This document shows, piece by piece, positions 8,528 to 17,944 of a DNA stretch of 64,000 bases. The position numbers and the translations under genes are program-made. The DNA lies in assembly GCA_001464355.1 (NCBI GenBank), contig LNEU01000026.1:1-64000 (forward strand), read 5' to 3'. Numbering within the stretch: position 1 is the first letter of the stretch; the number at the start of each line of letters is the position of its first letter. The notes under the pieces were generated by a model that worked only from the letters and a program-made list of their open reading frames with translations, did no database searches and was not told the origin of the DNA. The stretch comes from Burkholderiales bacterium Ga0077544. GTDB lineage: Bacteria; Pseudomonadota; Gammaproteobacteria; Burkholderiales; Burkholderiaceae_D.

Positions 8528-9028
8528 ATGTCTACTACTTCTTCACCAAAAGTCGCACCCGTTGTAGATGCACGCCATTTTCGCGATGCGCTGTCTCAAT
8601 TCGCGACGGGTGTCACGATCATCACAACACGTTTGCCGGACAACAGCTTTCTCGGTTTGACGGCGAGCTCATTCAATTCCGTTTCGCTCAATCCGCCTCT
8701 GGTTTTGTGGAGTCTCGCGCAGACTGCGAACAGCATGCCCGTATTCACAAACAATTCGCACTACGTCATTAATATTCTGGCGGCCGATCAGGCAACGCTG
8801 GCGAATCAGTTTGCACGGCCCAGCAAAAATCGTTTTGAAGGTGTGGATTTCACATTATCACCAACCGGCTTGCCGATACTCTCAGGCGTCGCAGCATGGT
8901 TTGAATGCCATAATCGCAGCCGTTATCCGGAAGGTGATCATGTCATTTTTGTGGGGGAAGTCGAGTGTTGCGATGTGTCGCCGAAAGAACCGCTGGTCTT
9001 TCACGGTGGTCGCTTTTTGTCTGAATAA
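8528..9028 (+). CDS. Flavin reductase family protein (FMN-binding split barrel)
   Basis: 166 residues of the DIM6/NTAB (HpaC-like) flavin reductase family: FRDALSQFATGVTIITT at the N-terminus, LTASSFNSVSLNPPLVLWSL, and the C-terminal HVIFVGEVECCDV...PLVFHGGRFLSE, all typical. It likely supplies reduced FMN/FAD to a two-component monooxygenase, but no monooxygenase is nearby, so the partner is unknown. Divergent from the AMP-binding remnant. Confidence 0.85.
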   Translation: MSTTSSPKVAPVVDARHFRDALSQFATGVTIITTRLPDNSFLGLTASSFNSVSLNPPLVLWSLAQTANSMPVFTNNSHYVINILAADQATLANQFARPSKNRFEGVDFTLSPTGLPILSGVAAWFECHNRSRYPEGDHVIFVGEVECCDVSPKEPLVFHGGRFLSE

Positions 9029-9055
9029 AAAAAGATAACCGCTGAGAGAGTAATT

Positions 9056-9490
9056 ATGACATTAGCTATTACGGCTCTACTATCAATTCTCGGTGTGGTA
9101 GTCGGCGCGTTCTTACAAAATTACCTCGCGCGACAGAATAACGAGGCAAAACAACTTCTCGAGTCTCGCAATCAAGCTTATATTGATTTTTTTGAGGCTG
9201 TTTCTCTTTTGGTGTCTGCCCAACGCTTAGGCAACAGAGAACAAAAACTGGAACAACTTGCAAGGCTCACTCATGCGAAGACGCGCATCTGCATGTTTGG
9301 TGAAGAATCAGTTGTTAGACAACTCGCAACCTTTTGGGAAGCTGGTGCAACGCTCGAAACAGAATCGGAAATTCTGGCCTTCACACGTTTCGTCCTCGAC
9401 ATTCGTAAATCACTTGGATTAAAAGACAAGAATTTCCTAAATGTAGAAGTGTCTCAACTACTATTTGCTATCAACCCGTCACGCCACTAA
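9056..9490 (+). CDS. Hypothetical membrane-anchored protein
   Basis: Unrecognised 144-residue protein. Residues 3-25 (LAITALLSILGVVVGAFLQN) form one N-terminal membrane helix; the remainder is predicted by eye to be amphipathic helices, starting with a charged segment rich in Gln/Asn/Glu/Arg. A GAGAGAG-type ribosome site lies before the ATG, 27 nt after the flavin reductase stop, so it may be co-transcribed. Its DNA is visibly more AT-rich than its neighbours, suggesting recent acquisition. Function unknown. Confidence 0.65.
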   Translation: MTLAITALLSILGVVVGAFLQNYLARQNNEAKQLLESRNQAYIDFFEAVSLLVSAQRLGNREQKLEQLARLTHAKTRICMFGEESVVRQLATFWEAGATLETESEILAFTRFVLDIRKSLGLKDKNFLNVEVSQLLFAINPSRH

Positions 9491-9522
9491 CCCACTACTC
9501 AACAACAGCAAAAACTTTCGCA

Positions 9523-10542
9523 TTAATCCTGCAGCAGTCGCGACAAAATACCGGATGAATCATGCGCCGCCCGGCGCAATCTATCATTGATGCCGTTCCA
9601 CGTGTCGTCTGTCGGCGGTGCCTGCACCACGATAACATCAGCATGCGCAATATCCATCGCGCGCAAGGCTGCATACAGCGCGTATGCGTAACCGGCAGGA
9701 TTTTCTGGTAGAGCAATACGCGCAAAAACCGGCGCATGTACTTCTGCCTCGTATTGCATTAATGCGACGCGGCGACCACGCGCATCCAATTTTTGCAATA
9801 CATCGTTCAACTGTACGCTATCGACCAATACCACTGGTGTATGCGGCGCGTAATGCGATTCCAGGGTGCCGGAAGCGCGTGGTGCGCTGTGATCCGGCAA
9901 GGCGGGCCAGCTGCCCAATACGTCCGCGATTTGTGCTGCCGTGATATGGCCGGGGCGCAGCAAGACAGCATGGCCGCGCGATACATCGACTATTGTCGAT
10001 TCAATACCGACTTCGCTTTGGCCACCATCGAGTATGCATGTCAGCAGCGCGCCCTCATCATCCGCAAATTCATCATGTACATGCTGCGCAGTGGTAGGAC
10101 TGACCTGGCCAAACTTGTTGGCCGATGGCGCAGCCACACCACCCTGACCATTCTTGAACGCGCGCAGCAAGGCTTGCGCAACCGGATGTGACGGACAACG
10201 CAAACCGATGGAATCCTGACCGCCGGCAACCGTATCGGGGATATGCTCGGCCCGCTTGACGATCAAGGTCAGCGGACCTGGCCAGAAAGCGGCAATCAGT
10301 TTGCGTGCATCAGGCGAGACGGATTGTGCCCAATAGGCAAGGTCGGCTTCCGGCGCCAGGTGCACAATGACCGGATGATTGGAAGGACGGCCCTTGGCTT
10401 GATAAATCTTGGCAACTGCCATTGGATTTTCAGCATCCGCCCCGAGGCCGTAGACCGTCTCTGTAGGAAAGGCGACCAGTTCGCCACGCTCCAAACGGCG
10501 GGCGGCATCTTCGATTGCTGGCAAATCCAGTGATTCAGACAT
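9523..10542 (-). CDS. sua5: L-threonylcarbamoyladenylate synthase (Sua5, two-domain)
   Basis: Makes threonylcarbamoyl-AMP from Thr, bicarbonate and ATP, the first step of t6A37 tRNA modification. 339 residues: an N-terminal YrdC domain with VAFPTETVYGLGADA and KGRPSNHPVIVHL, then a C-terminal Sua5 domain starting near SGTLESHYAPHTPVVLV. The two-domain form differs from E. coli TsaC, which has the YrdC domain only. ATG 10542 is chosen over a TTG at 10557. Last in the purC-purE-purK-sua5 run. Confidence 0.93.
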   Translation of the reverse strand: MSESLDLPAIEDAARRLERGELVAFPTETVYGLGADAENPMAVAKIYQAKGRPSNHPVIVHLAPEADLAYWAQSVSPDARKLIAAFWPGPLTLIVKRAEHIPDTVAGGQDSIGLRCPSHPVAQALLRAFKNGQGGVAAPSANKFGQVSPTTAQHVHDEFADDEGALLTCILDGGQSEVGIESTIVDVSRGHAVLLRPGHITAAQIADVLGSWPALPDHSAPRASGTLESHYAPHTPVVLVDSVQLNDVLQKLDARGRRVALMQYEAEVHAPVFARIALPENPAGYAYALYAALRAMDIAHADVIVVQAPPTDDTWNGINDRLRRAAHDSSGILSRLLQD

Positions 10543-10569
10543 CACTTGCTTATTCAACGCTATCGACGA

Positions 10570-11763
10570 TCAAGGCGCGATGCCGAGAATCGCACAGGCC
10601 TTGCGCAGATTAGCTTGTGCCTCTTCCAGCGTCGGCGCGATGAAAGTAATGTGACCCATCTTGCGTGCACGGCGTGCGGTATCTTTGCCGTACAGATGCA
10701 GATTTGCACCCGGTAGCGCCAGCACTTTATCCCATGCCGGCTCGCGCGCCTCATCCGATTTTCCTTCAAACCAGATGTCACCCAAAATATTCAGCATAGC
10801 TGCCGGCGAATGCTGACGCACATCACCCAAAGGCATGCGCGCCATGGCCCGTGCCTGTTGCGCAAACTGGCTGGTGACGCATGCATCAATCGTGTAGTGA
10901 CCACTGTTATGCGGACGCGGTGCCATTTCATTGACAACCAGTGAGCCATCGGTGAGCACAAAAAATTCTATGCACAAAACGCCGACATAACCAAGCTGCT
11001 CAATCACGGCCAGCGTTGCCGCTTGCGCTTTTTCTGCAGAGTCTGTGGTGATGTGTGGGCCGGGTACCGTCGTGGTAAACAGTATGCCGTCTCTATGCAC
11101 GTTCTCCGCAATCGGATAAACCACGGCCTTGCCGTCGGCACCACGCGCTGCCAGTACGGAAATTTCATAGGCTAGCGGCAGCATTTTTTCCAGCACGCAG
11201 GCAACGCCATTCATGCCGGCATAGGCGTCGTGCAATTCGGCGCGCGTCTTGACGCGAACCTGACCTTTGCCGTCATAACCCATGCGTACGGTTTTCAATA
11301 TGCCTGGCAGTAAATCGTCAGGGACGGCATCGACGTCGGCGGTGGAATTAATTTCTTTATGCGATGCAGGAAATACACCGGACGTCGGCGCGCACTCGAT
11401 GAAGAAGCGCTTCTCTGCCATGCGGTCCTGTGCGATGGAAACGCAAGACGATGACGGCGCAACGAAAGTACGATCGGCTAAAAAAGCCAGGCTCTTGGCC
11501 GAGACATTTTCAAATTCGGTCGTCACTGACGCACATTGTGCCGCCAGCTTGATCAACGCATCGGCATCCGTATAGTCAGCGCTAAGCAACTGATCCGCAG
11601 CATGACTTGCAGGGCAATCCAGTGCTGGCTCCAGCACGGCGACTTTGAAGCCCATTTGTTGCGCAGCATGTGCAAACATGCGGCCCAGTTGTCCGCCGCC
11701 CATCACGCCCAGCCAGGTAGCCGGTGCAGCAGATGGATTCAAAGGTGATAATTGTTTCGTCAT
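10570..11763 (-). CDS. purK: 5-(carboxyamino)imidazole ribonucleotide synthase
   Basis: ATP-grasp enzyme that carboxylates AIR to N5-CAIR in purine synthesis, 397 residues. Signatures: WLGVMGGGQLGRMFAHAAQ at the N-terminus, TVRMGYDGKGQ, EKMLPLAYEISVLAARG and the metal-binding VVNEMAPRPHNSGHYTIDA. Its start overlaps the purE stop by 4 nt, implying translational coupling with PurE, which uses its product. Confidence 0.97.
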   Translation of the reverse strand: MTKQLSPLNPSAAPATWLGVMGGGQLGRMFAHAAQQMGFKVAVLEPALDCPASHAADQLLSADYTDADALIKLAAQCASVTTEFENVSAKSLAFLADRTFVAPSSSCVSIAQDRMAEKRFFIECAPTSGVFPASHKEINSTADVDAVPDDLLPGILKTVRMGYDGKGQVRVKTRAELHDAYAGMNGVACVLEKMLPLAYEISVLAARGADGKAVVYPIAENVHRDGILFTTTVPGPHITTDSAEKAQAATLAVIEQLGYVGVLCIEFFVLTDGSLVVNEMAPRPHNSGHYTIDACVTSQFAQQARAMARMPLGDVRQHSPAAMLNILGDIWFEGKSDEAREPAWDKVLALPGANLHLYGKDTARRARKMGHITFIAPTLEEAQANLRKACAILGIAP

Positions 11764-12263
11764 TTCGGCAGGATCATTTCTAAAGCGATTTGTGTTTGCT
11801 TGGCGCGGAATTCTTGCAGGCTCGCGGCAAGCTTGTCATCGGTAGTAGCAAGGATGGCAATCGCTGCCAATGCCGCATTCGCCGCACCTGCCTCGCCGAT
11901 CGCGAAGGTAGATACGGGAATCCCCTTCGGCATCTGCACGATGGACAACAATGAATCTTCACCGCGCAAATATTTGGAAGGCACAGGCACGCCCAAAACT
12001 GGCACGATGGTTTTTGCTGCCAGCATACCGGGCAAGTGCGCGGCACCGCCAGCACCGGCGATGATCGCACGCAGGCCGCGCGCGCGCGCCGACTCTGCAT
12101 AGGCAAACATTTGATCCGGCATCCGATGCGCGGAAATAACTTGCGCTTCATGTGCAATACCAAACTCTTTCAGCATCGCGACTGCGTGCTGCATCACATC
12201 CCAGTCGGACGAAGAACCCATCACGACGCCGATAATAGGCTGGCTCGATGCTTCGTTTGTCAT
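11760..12263 (-). CDS. purE: N5-carboxyaminoimidazole ribonucleotide mutase
   Basis: Class I PurE, 167 residues, converting N5-CAIR to CAIR. Contains VMGSSSDWDVMQHA, VISAHRMPD and AGAGGAAHLPGMLAA, the substrate-binding loops of the octameric enzyme. Overlaps purK by 4 nt; starts 1 nt after the purC stop region, so the three are one operon. Confidence 0.97.
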   Translation of the reverse strand: MTNEASSQPIIGVVMGSSSDWDVMQHAVAMLKEFGIAHEAQVISAHRMPDQMFAYAESARARGLRAIIAGAGGAAHLPGMLAAKTIVPVLGVPVPSKYLRGEDSLLSIVQMPKGIPVSTFAIGEAGAANAALAAIAILATTDDKLAASLQEFRAKQTQIALEMILPK

Positions 12264-12264
12264 A

Positions 12265-13161
12265 TCAGCCTTTCAGGTCTTCACCAGTCAAACGGGTCAA
12301 TGCTTCGCGGTACTTCGCGCCGGTTTTTGCTATGACATCATCCGGCAAGGTGGGGGCCGGTGCTGTCTTGTTCCAATCGGTCAGTGTTTCCAGATAATCG
12401 CGTACAAACTGCTTGTCGAATGACGGTGGCGAGATACCGGTCGCGTAAGAATCAGCAGGCCAGAAGCGCGAAGAATCAGCAGTCAATACTTCATCCATCA
12501 AATGCAGCACGCCATCTTTATCCAGACCGAATTCAAACTTGGTATCTGCAATGATAATGCCGCGTGTTGCAGCGTAGTCAGCGGCGGTCTTGTATAGCTT
12601 GATGCTGACGTCGCGAATCTTGTTAGCCAGTTCTTTACCGATACGCTGTTCCATGTCGGCGAAGGTGATGTTCTCATCGTGCTCACCCAGATCTGCTTTT
12701 GCTGCTGGCGTGAAAATTGGTTCAGCCAATTTTTCGGCTTGCTTCAAACCTACCGGCAATTGCACACCGCACACTGCACCGGTTTTTTTGTAATCGTTCC
12801 AGCCGGAGCCAATGATGTAACCACGCACCACTGCTTCCACCAAAATAGGTTGCAGGCGTTTGGCAACGACGGCGCGGTTCTTGACCTGCGACACTTCGTC
12901 TGCGGAAACGACTGATTCAGGTGCAATGCCGGTCAGATGATTCGGCACGATGTCTTTCAGTTTTTCAAACCAGAAATCCGACATCTGATTCAGCACTTGC
13001 CCCTTGTCTGGAATCGGTTGATTCATCACAACGTCGAATGCCGACAAACGGTCGCTGGTGACAATCAAAATCTTGTCATCGCCGACGGCGTAGTTTTCGC
13101 GAACCTTGCCGCGTCCGAGTAAAGGCAATGAAGTGATGCTGGACTGATACAAACTGGTCAT
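12265..13161 (-). CDS. purC: Phosphoribosylaminoimidazole-succinocarboxamide synthase
   Basis: SAICAR synthetase, 298 residues, the longer form resembling the yeast enzyme. Shows [24 protein letters not shown] at the N-terminus (quoted in parts: GRGKVRENY and [10 protein letters not shown]), [16 protein letters not shown], and [20 protein letters not shown]. It joins aspartate to CAIR using ATP. First gene of the purCEK-sua5 run. Confidence 0.97.
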   Translation of the reverse strand: MTSLYQSSITSLPLLGRGKVRENYAVGDDKILIVTSDRLSAFDVVMNQPIPDKGQVLNQMSDFWFEKLKDIVPNHLTGIAPESVVSADEVSQVKNRAVVAKRLQPILVEAVVRGYIIGSGWNDYKKTGAVCGVQLPVGLKQAEKLAEPIFTPAAKADLGEHDENITFADMEQRIGKELANKIRDVSIKLYKTAADYAATRGIIIADTKFEFGLDKDGVLHLMDEVLTADSSRFWPADSYATGISPPSFDKQFVRDYLETLTDWNKTAPAPTLPDDVIAKTGAKYREALTRLTGEDLKG

Positions 13162-13182
13162 GACGTTTCCATAAATCTGAAA

Positions 13183-13203
13183 CGGCGATTCCGAGAATCG
13201 CCG
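13183..13203 (-). terminator. Hairpin after fba
   Basis: An 8-bp perfect stem (13183-13190 with 13196-13203) with a 5-nt loop lies between the fba stop and the purC start; on the minus strand it is followed by a T-rich but interrupted stretch. Probable weak terminator or attenuator separating fba from the pur genes. Confidence 0.5.
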
Positions 13204-13271
13204 ATACGTGGTTGCACTACTGAATATGCTTGCTGAATCTGTTTCGCAGAGCGGGCTTATTCAACAATTGG

Positions 13272-14336
13272 TTATTGAACGACTTGCGCCAACTCGCCTT
13301 TTTTATATTTTTCGGCCATTTTATCAAGCGGCAGCGGTTTGATTTTTGCCGCCTGACCTTCGCAACCAAAGGCGAGGAAGCGCGCTTTACAAACCTGCTT
13401 CGCGGCTTCTTTTGCCGGCTTCAGATAATCGCGCGGATCAAACTTGGATGGATTTTCCATCAGGTAGCGACGGATCGCACCGGTCATTGCCAAACGAATA
13501 TCGGTATCGATATTGATCTTGCGCACGCCGTTCTTGATACCTTCTTGAATCTCTTCCACTGGCACGCCGTAGGTTTCTTTCATGTCGCCACCAAACTCGC
13601 GAATTTCTGCGAGCAACTCCTGCGGTACCGATGAAGAACCGTGCATCACCAAATGCGTGTTTGGAATGCGCACATGGATTTCACGTATGCGTTCAATCGC
13701 GAGAATATCGCCTGTCGGTTTTTTCGTAAACTTGTATGCGCCGTGCGAGGTACCAATCGCGATTGCCAATGCATCGCACTGAGTTTGCTTGACGAAGTCG
13801 GCAGCCTGTTCAACGTCGGTCAACAATTGTTCGCGCGTCATCTTGCCATCGGCACCGTGACCGTCTTCCTTGTCGCCCATCATGGTTTCCAGCGAACCCA
13901 GCACACCCAGCTCTGCCTCTACCGTAACGCCGATTGCATGCGAGAACTCGACTACCTTGCGCGACACTTCAACATTGTATTCATAGCTGGCAACCGATTT
14001 GCCATCTGCATTCAGGGAGCCGTCCATCATCACCGATGAAAAGCCGGAGCGTATCGCGGCCATGCAAATCGCTGGCGTTTGACCGTGATCCTGATGCATG
14101 ACGACCGGGATATGCGGATAAGCTTCAATCGCCGCTTCAATCAAATGACGCAGAAACGGTTCGCCCGCATATTTGCGCGCACCAGCCGACGCTTGCATGA
14201 TCACCGGCGCGCCGACTTCATCGGCGGCTTCCATAATGGCCGTCACCTGTTCCAGATTGTTGACGTTGAACGCAGGCAGGCCGTAGCCGTTTTCTGCTGC
14301 GTGATCGAGCAATTGACGCATGGATACGAGTGGCAT
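13272..14336 (-). CDS. fba: Class II fructose-bisphosphate aldolase
   Basis: Zinc-dependent aldolase, 354 residues, of the CbbA subtype seen in Calvin-cycle and many betaproteobacterial genomes. N-terminal [25 protein letters not shown] (in parts), [11 protein letters not shown] with zinc-ligand histidines, VEAELGVLG, and [11 protein letters not shown] near the C-terminal half. Acts in glycolysis/gluconeogenesis alongside pgk just upstream. Confidence 0.96.
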   Translation of the reverse strand: MPLVSMRQLLDHAAENGYGLPAFNVNNLEQVTAIMEAADEVGAPVIMQASAGARKYAGEPFLRHLIEAAIEAYPHIPVVMHQDHGQTPAICMAAIRSGFSSVMMDGSLNADGKSVASYEYNVEVSRKVVEFSHAIGVTVEAELGVLGSLETMMGDKEDGHGADGKMTREQLLTDVEQAADFVKQTQCDALAIAIGTSHGAYKFTKKPTGDILAIERIREIHVRIPNTHLVMHGSSSVPQELLAEIREFGGDMKETYGVPVEEIQEGIKNGVRKINIDTDIRLAMTGAIRRYLMENPSKFDPRDYLKPAKEAAKQVCKARFLAFGCEGQAAKIKPLPLDKMAEKYKKGELAQVVQ

Positions 14337-14530
14337 GGTAATTCTCCAAAACAGTAAATTAAGGTTTGCCGAACAGATGAAGCCTTGATGCCACGCGCTT
14401 AATCCGCAGCGGCCCTGCCATCATCTTCACAACAAATTAGTTTTCTAAAACTTCAAACATCAGTACTACGTTTTCGTGCGTCAGCATGTGAACAAAACTT
14501 CTCCTGCTTGCACCGCTTCATTTTTCCAAA
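14337..14530. other. pgk-fba intergenic gap
   Basis: Almost 200 nt without a coding frame. In many Burkholderiales, as I recall, pyruvate kinase (pyk) stands between pgk and fba; here it does not. No remnant of pyk was recognised by eye. Confidence 0.4.
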
Positions 14531-15724
14531 TCAATTGCCCGCGCGCTGTTCCAGAATCTCAACCGCAGGCAAGGTTTTACCTTCCAAAAATTCCAGGAAA
14601 GCACCGCCGCCGGTAGATATATAACCAATCTTGTCGGCAATATCGTACTTGGCAATCGCCGCCAGCGTGTCGCCGCCGCCAGCTACGGAAAATCCCGTGG
14701 ATTCCGCTATCGCGTGCGCCAAAGTTTTGGTGCCGTTGGCAAACTGATCAAACTCGAATACACCGACCGGACCGTTCCAGAGGATGGTTCCCGCTTGTGC
14801 AATCTGCTTTGCCAATATCTCCGCAGTTTTCGGCCCAATATCCAGGATCATGTCGTCGTCAGCGACATCTTTTACATCCTTGACCGTCGCTACGGCGGTC
14901 GGCGAAAACTCTTTCGCGCAGACCACATCGACTGGAATTGGCACCGAAGCACCACGCTTTGCCATCATGTCGATAATGACTTTGGCATCACCGATCAGAT
15001 CCGCTTCTGCCAGCGATTTACCGATTTTCAAACCAGCCGCCAGCATGAAAGTATTCGCAATACCACCGCCAACAATCAGATTATCAACCTTGTCGGCCAG
15101 CGTTTTTAAAATGGTCAATTTGGTCGATACCTTGGAGCCAGCAACAATCGCTACCAACGGACTAGCCGGTTCGCACAAAGCCTTGCCCAATGCATCCAGT
15201 TCCGCAGCAAGCAACGGGCCAGCGCAAGCGACGGACGCATATTTTGCAATGCCATGCGTGGTTGCTTCAGCGCGATGCGCGGTGCCGAATGCATCGTTCA
15301 CATAGACGTCGCACAGCGCGGCAATTTTCTTGGCGAGCGCTTCATCGTTCTTTTTCTCGCCCTTGTTGACGCGGCAATTTTCCAGCAAGACGACTTGGCC
15401 GGGCGCGACTTCGACGCCATCTACCCAGTTTTGTTTTAATTCAACCGGCTGACCGAGCAATTCGCTCAAACGCTCTGCAATCGGTGCCAGTGTATCTTCC
15501 GGCTTGAATTCGCCTTCGACCGGACGGCCAAGATGCGACGTTACCATCACAGCTGCGCCAGCTTTCAGTGCTTGTTGAATGGCCGGTACCGAAGCGCGTA
15601 TGCGTGTGTCTTCGGTGATATTGCCCTGGCTATCTTGCGGTACGTTGAGATCGGCACGGATAAATACGCGCTTGCCCGTCAGTTCATTACGCGCGATCAA
15701 ATCGCTCAATCTTTTGAATTGCAT
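14531..15724 (-). CDS. pgk: Phosphoglycerate kinase
   Basis: 397 residues, the standard bacterial length. Substrate-binding [12 protein letters not shown] and TSHLGRP in the N-domain, nucleotide-binding [24 protein letters not shown] and [11 protein letters not shown] in the C-domain. Interconverts 1,3-bisphosphoglycerate and 3-phosphoglycerate. Same strand as fba. Confidence 0.97.
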   Translation of the reverse strand: MQFKRLSDLIARNELTGKRVFIRADLNVPQDSQGNITEDTRIRASVPAIQQALKAGAAVMVTSHLGRPVEGEFKPEDTLAPIAERLSELLGQPVELKQNWVDGVEVAPGQVVLLENCRVNKGEKKNDEALAKKIAALCDVYVNDAFGTAHRAEATTHGIAKYASVACAGPLLAAELDALGKALCEPASPLVAIVAGSKVSTKLTILKTLADKVDNLIVGGGIANTFMLAAGLKIGKSLAEADLIGDAKVIIDMMAKRGASVPIPVDVVCAKEFSPTAVATVKDVKDVADDDMILDIGPKTAEILAKQIAQAGTILWNGPVGVFEFDQFANGTKTLAHAIAESTGFSVAGGGDTLAAIAKYDIADKIGYISTGGGAFLEFLEGKTLPAVEILEQRAGN

Positions 15725-16097
15725 CGGATTATTCGTTAGTGGGTTTGACGAAAGACCGCTATTTTACCGCACCGGAAGGCGCAAAAACCTTGGTTTCATG
15801 CCAATGTTCTGTGCAGAAAATACGGAAAGAGGAGAAATTGCATGCTGTTTCATCGAATGAAGCCAATTGCAAAGTCGCCAGTTAGAAGGCTATTCAGTAA
15901 ATAGATTCATTTTTAATATGATAAATTATCTTTTAATTATCATTTTGCAGTCACTCGGCAGAAAATTGAAGGCATGGAAATGAACCAGCATCCAAAGAGC
16001 CAAACCCATTTGGGTGCCCCTGCACTAGCTTTGCGACCTCTTTTTTCCTGCTGGAATCCGTTAAATTCGAGCTCTTGCAAAATGACTGGAGTTTCCA
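15725..16097. other. Intergenic region pgk/ilvE
   Basis: About 370 nt between divergent genes. The stretch 15901-15955 is strikingly AT-rich and contains a dyad with ATGATAA (15916-15922) and TTATCAT arms plus a GATAAATTATC palindrome, loosely reminiscent of Fur or nucleoid-protein sites. Probable promoter area for both genes; no clear -35/-10 pair was identified. Confidence 0.4.
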
Positions 16098-17018
16098 ATG
16101 TCGATGTCTGATCGCGACGGCAAAATTTGGAAAGACGGCCAACTCATCGATTGGCGCGATGCGAGCATACACATCCTGACACACTCGCTGCATTACGGCA
16201 TGGCCGTGTTCGAAGGCGTGCGCGCTTATAAAACAGACCAAGGCACGGCGATCTTCCGCCTGCGAGAACATACCGAACGTCTGTTTAATTCTGCCAAAAT
16301 CTTTCAGTTGACCATACCGTTTGATCAGGAAACCATCGTTCAGGCGCAACTGCAGGTAGTCCGTGAAAACCAGCTGGAAAGCTGTTATCTGCGTCCATTG
16401 GTATGGATCGGCGATGAAAAACTTGGCATCTCCGCTAAAGGGAACACCATTCACGTCGCGGTCGCCGCCTGGCCTTGGGGTGCTTACCTGGGTGAAGACG
16501 GTCTCAACAAAGGCATACGCGTCAAAACCTCTTCGTTCAGTCGCCACCACGTCAATGTGTCTTTGGTACGCGCCAAGGCCTCCGGCTATTACATCAATTC
16601 CATCCTTGCGAATCAAGAAGCGCTGGCTGATGGCTACGACGAAGCCTTGTTGCTGGATACAGACGGCTACGTCTCGGAAGGCTCGGGCGAAAACATCTTC
16701 ATCGTCAAGAAAGGCAAGCTTTATACGCCTGACCTCGCCTCTTGCCTGGACGGCATCACCCGCGATTCGGTACTGACAATTGCACGCGATCTCGGCATCG
16801 AAGTCATCGAAAAACGCATCACCCGCGATGAAGTCTATTGCGCCGACGAGGCCTTTTTTACCGGGACGGCAGCCGAAGTCACGCCGATACGCGAACTCGA
16901 TAATCGCGCCATTGGTGACGGCAAGCGCGGAGATATCACCGAAAAACTGCAAACGGTATTTTTCGATGCGGTTGCCGGACGTGCACCGCAATATCACCAC
17001 TGGCTGACGATCATATGA
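16098..17018 (+). CDS. ilvE: Branched-chain amino acid aminotransferase
   Basis: PLP class IV aminotransferase, 306 residues, final step of Ile/Val/Leu synthesis. Features include HSLHYGMAVFEGVRAY near residue 35, YYINSILANQEAL with the catalytic Lys region preceding it (VRAKASGYY), and the PLP-binding SEGSGENIFIVKKG. The frame on the opposite strand is open for 349 codons, but this strand carries the family motifs throughout. ATG 16098 or 16104 both possible. Confidence 0.97.
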   Translation: MSMSDRDGKIWKDGQLIDWRDASIHILTHSLHYGMAVFEGVRAYKTDQGTAIFRLREHTERLFNSAKIFQLTIPFDQETIVQAQLQVVRENQLESCYLRPLVWIGDEKLGISAKGNTIHVAVAAWPWGAYLGEDGLNKGIRVKTSSFSRHHVNVSLVRAKASGYYINSILANQEALADGYDEALLLDTDGYVSEGSGENIFIVKKGKLYTPDLASCLDGITRDSVLTIARDLGIEVIEKRITRDEVYCADEAFFTGTAAEVTPIRELDNRAIGDGKRGDITEKLQTVFFDAVAGRAPQYHHWLTII

Positions 17019-17151
17019 TCATCAGCTTGGAAGGGCGGATTATTTGCTATACGATAGCCGCGCTTCACTTTACTATTTGCAACTGCAGCAACCGTTTAGC
17101 GCATTAACAACTTAATTCAGCAATTATTTATCAAGCAATTCGGAGAATCAA

Positions 17152-17352
17152 ATGACACAAGCAACGCAAGCCGCGTCCGCAATCGAACTCGACGGCAAAG
17201 ATTTGCCAGCCTACTGCCCCAATCCGGCCATGCCGGCCTGGAGTTCGCATCCACGCGTTTTCCTGGAGTTCTCGCACGGCGGCGAAGCAAAATGTCCATA
17301 CTGCGGCACTGTCTATCGTCTGAAACCCGGTGCAGCCGCACACGGTCACTGA
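17152..17352 (+). CDS. Small CHCC-type zinc-finger protein
   Basis: 66 residues with the zf-CHCC pattern also found in the NDUFS6 subunit of complex I: a Cys in LPAYCPNP, His in AWSSHPRV, and the CPYCGTVY pair near the C-terminus, presumably binding one zinc. A CGGAGA ribosome site precedes the ATG. Such genes often follow ilvE in Burkholderiales; cellular role unknown. Confidence 0.85.
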   Translation: MTQATQAASAIELDGKDLPAYCPNPAMPAWSSHPRVFLEFSHGGEAKCPYCGTVYRLKPGAAAHGH

Positions 17353-17361
17353 TCAATCATC

Positions 17362-17793
17362 ATGCCAAAAGCACGCAAGCAGTTCGGCACGGCAGACGAT
17401 ATAGAAATCGCCTTGTACGATGCAATCGGTCGCGCCGATCTGGAAGCACTGATGGCATTGTGGGCAGACGATGAAGAAATCGTCTGTATCCATCCGGACG
17501 GCACGCGCCTGATCGGCTATGCAGCGATCCGCGCGTCGTGGGAAGAGATTTTTTCCCGCGGCGGCGTACACATACTGCCATTGCAGTTGCACGCTTCGCA
17601 CAACCTGATGAGCTCGGTACACAATCTGATTGAAGCCGTGTACACGCCGGAAGGTACGCAACGCGATGTACATATACTTGCAACCAATGTCTATGTGAAA
17701 ACACCAGCCGGCTGGCGTATCGTCCTGCATCACGCCTCGACTGCACCCGGCAAGGCGAAAACGGAGTTGCTTGCAAACAATGTCCTGCATTGA
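17362..17793 (+). CDS. NTF2-like (SnoaL/DUF4440-type) protein
   Basis: 143 residues with the cone-shaped NTF2-like fold signature: an N-terminal helix pair (DDIEIALYDAIGRADLEALM), WADDEEIVCIHPDGTRLIG, and a closing strand pattern VYVKTPAGWRIVLHHAS. Members are ligand-binding or small isomerase-like proteins; substrate unknown. Starts 9 nt after the zinc-finger gene, so likely the same transcript. Confidence 0.8.
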   Translation: MPKARKQFGTADDIEIALYDAIGRADLEALMALWADDEEIVCIHPDGTRLIGYAAIRASWEEIFSRGGVHILPLQLHASHNLMSSVHNLIEAVYTPEGTQRDVHILATNVYVKTPAGWRIVLHHASTAPGKAKTELLANNVLH

Positions 17794-17944
17794 TAGTTGA
17801 ATCTCACCTTCACCTGATCAAAAATTCCGTTGTTGCATGCGTGTCTGACAGTGCCCCGTAATTTACAAGGCTTATACAGGTCTTGCTGCATCGTGCAAAT
17901 AACCTGTTACCCGTGCCCGCCCCATCCCATGGAATGATTCCCTG

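Noticed and set aside
15918-15983. A 21-codon hydrophobic frame in the AT-rich region before ilvE
   Set aside because: No ribosome site; the composition simply follows the AT-rich DNA.
15951-17000. A 349-codon open frame on the minus strand opposite ilvE
   Set aside because: It mirrors ilvE almost exactly, has no family motif and a composition typical of antisense frames; the plus strand carries all aminotransferase motifs.
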